Source: Fimadaptatus sp963928645 (GTDB taxonomy: Bacteria; Bacillota; Clostridia; Christensenellales; Aristaeellaceae). Taken from it: 11,916 nucleotides of DNA. The notes beneath the pieces are model-generated. The model did no database searches and was not told where the DNA came from. It worked only from the letters and a program-made list of their open reading frames with translations. The stretch's first letter is position 1. Each line of letters begins with the position of its first letter. Positions 6,715-11,916 of this stretch are shown here, in pieces. The position numbers were made by a program, and so were the translations under genes. The stretch is taken from NCBI GenBank assembly GCA_963928645.1, contig CAWVGT010000004.1, positions 1 through 11,916 of the forward strand, in the 5' to 3' direction.

Positions 6715-6774
6715 ACACACTCTATATGACATGTATGACCACGTCCGCCCTGTACATGGCCCGCCGCCCACGCG

Positions 6775-7986
6775 CTACACGTTCCTCAGCGCGTCAATCG
6801 GGTTGAGCGCGCTGGCCTTGCGCGCCGGCGCCCAGCCGAACACTATGCCCACCGCCGCCGAGAACCCCACGCCCAGCCCGACCGCGTCCATAGATATCGT
6901 GAACGTCGCGCCCATCGCGGTTATCATCGCGTATGACACCGCCAGCCCGACCAGCAGCCCCGCCAGCCCGCCTATCAGCGACAGCACTATCGACTCTATC
7001 AGGAACTGCATCTGTATCTGCGCGGGCTGCGCGCCCAGCGCCTTGCGCAGGCCGATCTCGGCGGTGCGCTCGGTCACAGACACCAGCATCATGTTCATTA
7101 TGCCTATGCCGCCCACCAGCAGCGCTATCGAGGCTATGCCCACCAGCACGCCCGACATCATGCCCATCATAGTGTCCATGGTGTCCAGCAGGCTCTCCAT
7201 GTTTATCACCGTGTAGCTGTCGTCGCGGTAGTTGAACGCCGCCTTGAGCACCGCCTCGACCTCGTCCACGGTGTCGTCCATCAGGTCGGTATCCTCGACA
7301 TACACGTCCAGCGACGTCACGTTGCGCTGGCCCGCCTGCTTGAGCGCCGCGGTGTACGGTATGATTATGCGCCCGTTCTCGTTGCCGCCGAACGCCTGGC
7401 TCATGACGTCGGCGTCGCCGTCCTCGGACAGCAGCCCCACCACGCGGTACTCTATGCCGCCTATGTTTATGAACTGGCCCAGCGGGTCCTCGCTGTCGAA
7501 CAGCCGCGCCGCCGCCTCCGAGTCCAGCACGCACACCCGGTTCACGCCCTCCACGTCCAGCACGTTCAGCGCCCGCCCGCGCGCCATCAGCTCGCTCTGG
7601 CGCTGGAAGTACACCTCGCTGTTGCCGCTTACCGACATGTCCTCTATGTACGCGCTCGCGCTGGACACCGTCGCGCTCAGGCTGGCCTTGGGGTCTATCT
7701 GGGCCACGTTGTCCAGCGCGCGCAGCCTGGCCATGTCGTCCGAGTTGAGCCCGCGCTTGAGCGGCGTGCCCGCGGCCTGCACCGTCAGCTTGCCGGTGCC
7801 CATCGCGGTGAACTCGCTGGTTATCGTGTCGGTCAGCGCGTGCACTATCGTCATTAGCGCTATGACCGCCATCACGCCTATTATTATGCCCAGCACCGTC
7901 AGAAACGAGCGCAGCTTGTTGGCGCGTATGTTGTCCAGCGACATGCGCACGCTCTCTATGAACATCGACACGCCGAAATCACGCAT
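6775..7986 (-). CDS. MacB/FtsX-type ABC transporter permease
   Basis: This is the membrane subunit of a MacAB/YknXYZ-like exporter of the type that moves peptides, antibiotics or cell-wall active molecules without a canonical substrate channel. The 403-aa product has an N-terminal helix (about 27-48) with the typical NKLRSFLTVLGIIIGV, a large extracytoplasmic MacB-type domain (about 50-265), three C-terminal helices (about 278-302, 328-352, 368-386) and the family ending ARKASALNPIDALRNV. I use ATG 7986, which overlaps the ATPase stop (ATGCGTGA), with GGAGG upstream; ATG 7965 is a possible alternative. Three consecutive ATA codons encode the III of GIIIGV. Third gene of the operon; translational coupling to the ATPase is implied. 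Substrate unknown. Confidence 0.93.
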   Translation of the reverse strand: MRDFGVSMFIESVRMSLDNIRANKLRSFLTVLGIIIGVMAVIALMTIVHALTDTITSEFTAMGTGKLTVQAAGTPLKRGLNSDDMARLRALDNVAQIDPKASLSATVSSASAYIEDMSVSGNSEVYFQRQSELMARGRALNVLDVEGVNRVCVLDSEAAARLFDSEDPLGQFINIGGIEYRVVGLLSEDGDADVMSQAFGGNENGRIIIPYTAALKQAGQRNVTSLDVYVEDTDLMDDTVDEVEAVLKAAFNYRDDSYTVINMESLLDTMDTMMGMMSGVLVGIASIALLVGGIGIMNMMLVSVTERTAEIGLRKALGAQPAQIQMQFLIESIVLSLIGGLAGLLVGLAVSYAMITAMGATFTISMDAVGLGVGFSAAVGIVFGWAPARKASALNPIDALRNV

Positions 7987-8671
7987 ACCCCAGCGCCCCC
8001 TCCGACAGCACGCCGTCCAGCACGTTGACCGTGCGGCGCGCATATGAGGCGATATGCGCGTCGTGCGTTATCATGATTATAGTGCGCCCCTCGCGGTTCA
8101 GGTCGGAAAACAGCGCCATGACCTGCCGCCCGGTCTCCTGGTCGAGCGCGCCGGTCGGCTCGTCGGCCAGCAGCAGCGACGGATTGCCCGCCAGCGCCCG
8201 CGCTATCGCCACGCGCTGCTGCTGCCCGCCCGACAGCTGGCGCGCGTAGTGGTGCATGCGGTTGCCCAGCCCCACGCGCTCGAGCATCTCCCGCGCGCGC
8301 CGCGCCCGCTCCCGGGGCGGCATGCCCGCGTATATCAGCGGCAGCTCCACGTTGCGCAGCGCGTCCAGCCGCGGCAGCAGCTGGAACGACTGGAATATGA
8401 ACCCTATCTCGCGCGAGCGTATGCGCGCCAGCTCGCGCTGGTCCAGGTCGTTTACGCGCCGCCCGCGCAGCACGTACTCGCCCGAGGTGGGCGTGTCCAG
8501 GCAGCCGATTATGTTCATGAGCGTCGACTTGCCGCTGCCCGACGGCCCCAGCACGCTCAGGAACTCGCCCTCCTCTATGGTCAGGTTCACGTGCTTGAGC
8601 ACCATCTGCTCCTCGTCGCCCATCTTGTAGGTCTTTATTATGTCCGTCATGCGGAAGAATTCGCCGTCCAT
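7979..8671 (-). CDS. ABC transporter ATP-binding protein (MacB/LolD/YknY type)
   Basis: This is the cytoplasmic ATPase that powers the adjacent permease. The 230-aa product is full length and intact: Walker A GPSGSGKST (42-50), Q-loop Gln94 in FQSFQLLP, signature LSGGQQQR (146-153), Walker B LLLADE (167-171), D-loop ALD and switch His203 in ITHD. The segment NVELPLIYAG and the NIIGCLD after Walker A are typical of the LolD/MacB subfamily. An open frame extends to a GTG at 8677, but ATG 8671 has AGGGG eight bases upstream and is preferred. It begins 12 bases after the adaptor stop and overlaps the permease start by eight bases, so the three genes form one operon. Confidence 0.96.
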   Translation of the reverse strand: MDGEFFRMTDIIKTYKMGDEEQMVLKHVNLTIEEGEFLSVLGPSGSGKSTLMNIIGCLDTPTSGEYVLRGRRVNDLDQRELARIRSREIGFIFQSFQLLPRLDALRNVELPLIYAGMPPRERARRAREMLERVGLGNRMHHYARQLSGGQQQRVAIARALAGNPSLLLADEPTGALDQETGRQVMALFSDLNREGRTIIMITHDAHIASYARRTVNVLDGVLSEGALGYA

Positions 8672-8683
8672 GCGCACCGCCCC

Positions 8684-9568
8684 TTATTCGTCCGCGCTCG
8701 AGCGCATGCGGCCCATCTGCATCATTTCTTCAAAGTCGCTCAGCGGCGTGGGGTAGTATATCACGTCGCCCTCGGCCAGCCCGGACGTAATCTCGACGTA
8801 CACGCCGTCGTTAATGCCGGTCTCGACGTACTGGCGCTGCTTTGCGCCGTCCACATCGATGAGCACATAGGGCTTGTTGTACTCGTCGAAGCTCAGCGCC
8901 TCCATGCTCAGCAGCAGCACGTCCTCGGCCGACGCGCCCAGCGTCTTTACATCCACGCGCATGCCCGGCAGCGCCGCCTCGGGCAGCTGGCCCGGCTCGG
9001 GCTCTATGCGCGCGGTGTAGTACGATATGTCGCCGGTGAGCTGCGCGGTCTTGCTTATGCGCGTGACCGGCGAGGTGAACGTGTAGTCCAGCGCGTCTAT
9101 CGTGACCTGGGCGTCCATGCCCACGCTCACGGCGTCCACGTCGAACTCGTCCACGTCGAACTCGACGCGCATGCTGTCGAAGTCGGCTATGTCCACCAGC
9201 GTCTGGCCCATGCTCACGGCGTCGTCCTGCTCCACGTCCACGCTCACGATCTCACCGTCCATGCCGGCGCGCAGCGTGTGGCCGTCCGACAGCCGCACGA
9301 GCCGGTCGTCCTTTGAGACATGGTCGCCCTCCTGCACGTATACGTCGCGCACCTCGCAGTCGGACTGCGCCGCGAGCGTCTCCTGCCGCTTGAGCTCCAG
9401 CGCGCCCGAGAAGCTGTAATACGTCTCTATCGATCCGCGCGTCACCGTTTCGGACTGGTACAGCGCGTCCTTTACGTTGTTTATAGTGGGCAATATGAGC
9501 GCGACCGCCGCCACCGCCAGCACCGCCAGCACGATCAGCCATATGCGCAACCTGTGCTTCCTCTTCAA
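8684..9568 (-). CDS. HlyD/MacA-family periplasmic-type adaptor, TTG start proposed
   Basis: The product is a membrane-anchored adaptor of the exporter, acting outside the membrane. In the 294-aa form it opens MKRKHRLRIW and has one membrane helix (about 9-27), a split lipoyl domain (about 65-130, with VQEGDHV and AGMDGEIVSV), a beta-barrel region (about 133-212) and a C-terminal membrane-proximal domain. The two lipoyl halves are joined by only a few residues (SDGHTL, 94-99), so the usual coiled-coil hairpin is absent. I choose TTG 9568 because AGGAGG (9577-9582) lies eight bases upstream and a TATAAT (9600-9605) lies just before that. The in-frame ATG at 9628, giving 314 aa, has no ribosome site and would contain that -10. 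First gene of the operon. Confidence 0.9.
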   Translation of the reverse strand: MKRKHRLRIWLIVLAVLAVAAVALILPTINNVKDALYQSETVTRGSIETYYSFSGALELKRQETLAAQSDCEVRDVYVQEGDHVSKDDRLVRLSDGHTLRAGMDGEIVSVDVEQDDAVSMGQTLVDIADFDSMRVEFDVDEFDVDAVSVGMDAQVTIDALDYTFTSPVTRISKTAQLTGDISYYTARIEPEPGQLPEAALPGMRVDVKTLGASAEDVLLLSMEALSFDEYNKPYVLIDVDGAKQRQYVETGINDGVYVEITSGLAEGDVIYYPTPLSDFEEMMQMGRMRSSADE

Positions 9569-9599
9569 GTCGATATCCTCCTCACCCGATATGCGAGCT

Positions 9600-9605
9600 A
9601 TTATA
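9600..9605 (-). promoter_or_regulatory. candidate -10 box for the exporter operon
   Basis: A perfect TATAAT on the - strand lies 31 bases before the proposed TTG start, leaving a short leader with AGGAGG. The -35 region is poor (best TGGTGA at 9622-9627, 16-base spacing), so the promoter may need an activator or be weak. Confidence 0.5.
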
Positions 9606-9686
9606 TCCCTTAATTTTGAACTCACCATGTAATAAATTATGCCGCCGCATTAAATCGCCGCGACGGCCGATACGCGGCGGGCCGAT

Positions 9687-9715
9687 TTGACTTGCGCCCC
9701 GCCGCGCGGTATACT
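9687..9715 (+). promoter_or_regulatory. sigma-A promoter for the metalloprotease gene
   Basis: TTGACT (9687-9692) and TATACT (9710-9715) are 17 bases apart, each one base off consensus. The predicted start near 9722 gives a leader of about 24 bases containing GGAGGT (9735-9740). It is divergent from the exporter operon promoter. Confidence 0.85.
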
Positions 9716-9745
9716 CTTGTATATCCCATTTGCCGGAGGTACGCC

Positions 9746-10252
9746 ATGGACTACGAACTGATACGCTCCAACCGGCGCACGCTCGCGCTGGAGATCCGCC
9801 AGCAGCGCGTGATAGTGCGCGCGCCCATGCGCATGCCGCTGCGCGACATAGAGCGCTTCGTGACCGCGCACGCCGGCTGGATCGAAACGCATCTGGCTCA
9901 GGCGCGCCTGCGCGCTCAGGCGCATCCCGAGCCCGACGCCGCCCGGCGCGCCGAGCTGACAGCCCGCGCCAGGGTCGAGCTGCCCCGGCGCGTGGCGCAC
10001 TATGCCGCGCTGATGGGCGTGGCGCCCACGCGCATAACGATAACCGACGCCCGCACGCGGCTGGGCAGCTGCTCCGGCAAGGGCGCGATCTGCTTCTCGT
10101 GGCGGGTCATGCTCTATCCCGACGAGGCGATAGACTACGTCGTCGCGCACGAGCTGGCCCACCTGCGCCACATGAACCACGGCCCCGGGTTCTACGCCGA
10201 GCTCGAGCGCGTGATGCCCGACCACAGGCGCCGGCGCGCGCTGCTGAGGTGA
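9746..10252 (+). CDS. YgjP-like zinc metalloprotease (M48/DUF45 family)
   Basis: The product is a small cytoplasmic zinc metalloprotease-like protein whose physiological role is not established. It is 168 aa, shorter than the usual ~230, but it has the C-terminal catalytic region: RLGSC (105-109), where the family normally has RWGSC, then LYPDEAIDYVVAHELAH with the zinc motif HELAH (135-139; His135, Glu136, His139) and a downstream His in MNHGPGFY that fits the third ligand (His145). The N-terminal half carries the typical RSNRRTLALEI opening. ATG 9746 has GGAGGT five bases upstream; an in-frame ATG at 9692 lies within the promoter and is rejected. It is transcribed alone. Family call is secure; activity is inferred from retained ligands. 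Confidence 0.93.
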   Translation: MDYELIRSNRRTLALEIRQQRVIVRAPMRMPLRDIERFVTAHAGWIETHLAQARLRAQAHPEPDAARRAELTARARVELPRRVAHYAALMGVAPTRITITDARTRLGSCSGKGAICFSWRVMLYPDEAIDYVVAHELAHLRHMNHGPGFYAELERVMPDHRRRRALLR

Positions 10253-10845
10253 TGCCGCCCACGGCGCAGTATGCAGGCAGGGCGCATGCCAAGCGGTGCG
10301 CCCCGTCCAGCCGCACAGCCGCGCGCAACGCGGCGCAAGCGCCCGGGCAGCATGGCGGCGATATAATCGAAGCCTTTCGCATTTGGTTCACGCGGCGCGG
10401 CCTGTTCGCGCACAGCTGTCGACGTCGATTCAGCGCGGTTTTGACAGGCATGCCGGCCCATATTACGCCTCATCGAGGCGCCCTGCACATCAACGCGACC
10501 GCACGCTCGGGCGCATGGTCGGCGCACAATCAGCCGCGCTGCAATCGCAGCCCTCAAGCGGTTCGCGCGGCGCACGCAGTACGCCTGCTCGCGCGCTGCT
10601 GCCCGCGTCTGCGCAGGTCATGCCGGCCTATGGCGCGCCTTCGTGATGCGCCATACCCTAAATGCGACCGTACTGCCGAGGGCAGACACTTGGCCGTATG
10701 TTCGGCGCACTATCAGCTACGCGCCCGGGCAACATGGCCGCGCTGCAATCGCAGCCCTTTGCAAGCGGTTCGCGCGGCACACGCAGTACGCCTGCTCGCG
10801 CGCTGCTGCCCGCGCCTGCGCAGGTCATGCCGGCCTATGGCGCGC
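10253..10845. other. gene-free region filled by degenerate GC-rich repeats
   Basis: Between the metalloprotease stop and the TauE-like stop lie 593 bases with no supported gene. Most of it is the repeat family described at 10339-10845. The first 85 bases show nothing I can assign. Long + strand ORFs cross it without ribosome sites and run antisense through the TauE-like gene, so they are rejected. Confidence 0.6.
10339..10845. repeat. three imperfect tandem units of about 170-207 bp
   Basis: A segment of about 105 bases starting CCGCGCTGCAATCGCAG occurs at 10534-10638 and again at 10738-10845, with a 3-base indel and few substitutions. A more degenerate copy covers about 10339-10458. The landmark TGCCGGCC occurs at 10451, 10621 and 10828; GCGCCCGGGCA plus CATGGC occurs at 10339 and 10721 but is deleted from the middle unit, which explains the unequal spacing (170 and 207). 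Linkers share TCGGCGCAC-ATCAGC. Each good unit can form a GCTGC-AATC-GCAGC hairpin. The family is different in sequence and composition from the 238-bp array. Function unknown. Confidence 0.75.
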
Positions 10846-11610
10846 TCAGCCCGCGCACATGTCGTATATCAGCTTTATCATCAGCATCGCCAGCACGACC
10901 AGCATCACGCCGCGCACCAGCCGCGCGCCGCGCTTGAGCGCCATACCGCTGCCCAGATACCCGCCCAGCACCGAGCAGCACATCGCCGGCAGCCCCAGCT
11001 GCCACAGCACATGCCCGCCCAGCAGCATGCTGACCAGCGCCGCCACGTTCGAGGCGAGGTTGACCACCTTGGCGCTGCCGGACGCCCGCACGTCGCCCAT
11101 GCCCAGCAGCGCCGTGAACAGTATTATCAGGAACGTGCCCGTGCCCGGCCCCACCAGCCCGTCATAGAAGCCTATGCCCAGCCCGATCAGCAGCGCCGCC
11201 GCCCGCGGATGCCTGACCATGACGCGCCAGTCGTGGCCCAGCTTCTCGCGCGCGAATATGACCACCGCCGCCAGCGGCAGCATCACCATCAGCACCACGC
11301 GCGACGTCGCCGGCGGCATGAGCTGCATTATCCATGCGCCGATATACGCGCCCGGCAGCGCGCCCGCCGCCGCCAGCAGCGCCACCGGCCAGTCTATCTT
11401 GCCGCCCCGCCCGAAGCGCAGCGCCGCCATGACCGTGCCCGCGCTGGCCGTCAGCTTGTTGGTGCCGGCCGCGTACGCCGTGGGCAGCCCCACCGCCAGA
11501 TACGCCGGCAGCGATATCAGCCCGCCCCCGCCCGCTATCGAGTCGATAAACGACGCCAGAAACACCAATGAACACACCACCGCCAACATCTGCGGCGTGA
11601 CCTCTATCAT
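10846..11610 (-). CDS. TauE/SafE (TSUP) family membrane transporter
   Basis: This is a probable anion exporter or importer of the TauE/SafE family, known for sulfite, sulfoacetate and related organosulfur compounds. The product is 254 aa with about seven to eight membrane helices. Both family half-signatures are visible: FIDSIAGGGGLISLPAYLAVG then AAGTNKL near the N-terminus, and GFYDGLVGPGTGTFLII with SAKVVNLASN in the second half. ATG 11610 has AGAGGTG seven bases upstream; a TTG two codons earlier is open but too close to that site. It is transcribed alone, from a predicted promoter about 165 bases upstream, and ends at the edge of the second repeat region. The substrate cannot be told from sequence. 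Confidence 0.93.
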   Translation of the reverse strand: MIEVTPQMLAVVCSLVFLASFIDSIAGGGGLISLPAYLAVGLPTAYAAGTNKLTASAGTVMAALRFGRGGKIDWPVALLAAAGALPGAYIGAWIMQLMPPATSRVVLMVMLPLAAVVIFAREKLGHDWRVMVRHPRAAALLIGLGIGFYDGLVGPGTGTFLIILFTALLGMGDVRASGSAKVVNLASNVAALVSMLLGGHVLWQLGLPAMCCSVLGGYLGSGMALKRGARLVRGVMLVVLAMLMIKLIYDMCAG

Positions 11611-11628
11611 GCCCAAGCACCTCTCTTG

Positions 11629-11650
11629 CCCGGCGGCTCCCGCTGCCGGG
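11629..11650. other. hairpin in the TauE-like leader
   Basis: A 9-bp stem (CCCGGCGGC 11629-11637 with GCTGCCGGG 11642-11650) closes on a TCCC loop; one pair is a wobble on the + strand. In the - strand transcript it lies 8 bases ahead of the AGAGGTG ribosome site. On the + strand it is followed by ATTCTGCGTT, like the TTCTGCGTT after the hairpin at 977-1005, so a + strand terminator is the other reading. Confidence 0.55.
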
Positions 11651-11775
11651 ATTCTGCGTTCATGCCTTAGCGCTGCCGCGCCACGCCTTTATGGCGCCGC
11701 GTACAGCGCCCCGCTTCGGCGCACTGCGCGCCGCGTCGACGGCCGACCCCGCCGGCCGCTGCGCGCGCCCCTGCC

Positions 11776-11804
11776 ATTATAGCCCCGCGCACCCCGCCCT
11801 GCAA
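11776..11804 (-). promoter_or_regulatory. candidate sigma-A promoter for the TauE-like gene
   Basis: On the - strand a perfect TATAAT (11776-11781) is 17 bases from TTGCAG (11799-11804), a -35 that keeps only the TTG. The start would be near 11769, giving a leader of about 160 bases. Confidence 0.6.
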
Positions 11805-11916
11805 GCCTCAATTATAAATTTACGTTGCGCTGTAGGTTTGTCAATCATTTTGTACAGTGAAGCAAGCGAGCATCTGCCTGGGCGAGTTCCAGCGAAGCGG
11901 GCGCATAGGGCGGGAG

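Larger units (their letters stand above)
5769..6720. repeat. array of four tandem 238-bp repeats
   Basis: Four units begin with CCGATGCTTC at 5769, 6007, 6245 and 6483, each exactly 238 bases apart. Flanking parts are strongly conserved (units 1 and 2 differ at about four positions in their last 110 bases). The middle 49 bases exist in two versions: units 1 and 4 share one, which includes ACAAAATGAT and a short palindromic hairpin, while units 2 and 3 share another that includes TTGCAAAGCAA. In units 2 and 3, GCGATTTGC (6132-6140; 6370-6378) can pair with GCAAATCGC (6185-6193; 6423-6431); unit 1 has a similar 10-bp pairing with one mismatch, and unit 4 has lost it. The right half of unit 4 is the most diverged. 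Function unknown: structured RNA or an intergenic repeat family are both possible. Confidence 0.9.
5579..6774. other. 1.2-kb gene-free region between the spoVA promoter and the exporter operon
   Basis: From right to left it holds the exporter terminator hairpin, four tandem 238-bp units (5769-6720), a perfect palindrome (5739-5752), a small hairpin GCCAT-ACG-ATGGC (5666-5678), an 8-bp inverted repeat (AAAGCCAT 5663-5670 with ATGGCTTT 5716-5723) and the spoVA promoter. Base composition drops visibly inside the repeats. ORFs up to 100 codons occur but look like by-products of the repeats. Confidence 0.7.
11611..11916. other. leader and upstream region of the TauE-like gene
   Basis: Reading leftwards, it contains an AT-rich patch (about 11808-11860) with a TTGACA on the - strand (11839-11844), the promoter at 11776-11804 and a GC-rich leader of about 160 bases with a strong hairpin near its end. 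The last 55 bases to the window edge show no gene I can support. ATCATTTTGTACA (11844-11856) is the reverse complement of 13 bases in repeat unit 1 (5858-5870). Confidence 0.5.

Noticed and set aside
5769..6720. CRISPR array
   Set aside because: The period is 238 bases with similarity throughout the unit, not short repeats with unique spacers, and no cas gene is present.
5579..6774. Insertion sequence or transposon
   Set aside because: No transposase or integrase reading frame and no terminal inverted repeats with target duplication could be found.
9730..11571. 613-codon + strand ORF
   Set aside because: It overlaps the metalloprotease in another frame, crosses the repeats and runs antisense through the TauE-like gene. 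Arg/His/Gln-rich composition is typical of shadow frames in GC-rich DNA.
11811..11844. TTGACA (11839-11844) with TATAAT (11811-11816) on the - strand
   Set aside because: The spacer is 22 bases, too long for sigma-A. TTGACA with TAAATT at 16 bases remains a weak alternative.
1..11916. tRNA or rRNA genes
   Set aside because: No cloverleaf with a TTC-type T-arm and no rRNA-like conserved stretch was noticed on either strand.

Overview
The window is 11.9 kb of GC-rich DNA (by eye roughly two thirds G+C). It appears to come from the chromosome of a spore-forming Firmicute, probably a high-GC member of the Clostridia. The reasons are a complete spoVAC-spoVAD-spoVAE dipicolinate-channel operon, strong AGGAGG-type ribosome binding sites, a yrzE/TIGR04086-type small membrane protein and a MacB/Ykn-type exporter. 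I cannot name the genus. Most genes use ATA as the main isoleucine codon despite the high GC content; the glutamate dehydrogenase gene is the exception.

Layout. 2-736 (+) is the C-terminal part of a glutamate dehydrogenase. 737-1096 has no gene and carries two strong hairpins. 1097-1504 (-) is a small membrane protein. A consensus sigma-A promoter at 1577-1605 drives a two-gene + strand unit: an unknown 111-aa protein (1647-1982) and a secreted double-thioredoxin/CcdA-like membrane fusion (1985-3415). A stem-loop at 3491-3553 separates this from the convergent spore operon. That operon reads leftwards from a sigma-G-like promoter near 5610 through a 49-aa ORF, spoVAC, spoVAD and spoVAE.

5579-6774 has no convincing gene. 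It holds four tandem 238-bp units that are clearly more AT-rich than the flanks. Next, on the - strand (6775-9568), is a three-gene exporter operon: periplasmic-type adaptor, ABC ATPase and MacB/FtsX permease, in the order of transcription. It is divergent from a small YgjP-like zinc metalloprotease (9746-10252, +) that has its own near-consensus promoter. 10253-10845 contains a second, GC-rich family of imperfect repeats. 10846-11610 (-) is a TauE/SafE-type transporter with a predicted leader of about 160 nt. The last 300 bases hold that leader, its promoter and a short AT-rich patch sharing 13 bases, inverted, with the 238-bp units.

Genes that act together: SpoVAC, SpoVAD and SpoVAE build the Ca-dipicolinate channel of the spore inner membrane. 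The adaptor, ATPase and permease form one efflux complex. The thioredoxin/CcdA fusion probably carries reducing equivalents across the membrane to its own extracytoplasmic thioredoxin domains. I found no transposase, integrase, tRNA, rRNA or CRISPR array. The least explained items are the two repeat regions, the 49-aa spoVA leader ORF, the double-thioredoxin fusion with its unknown partner, and an exporter adaptor that lacks the usual coiled-coil hairpin.
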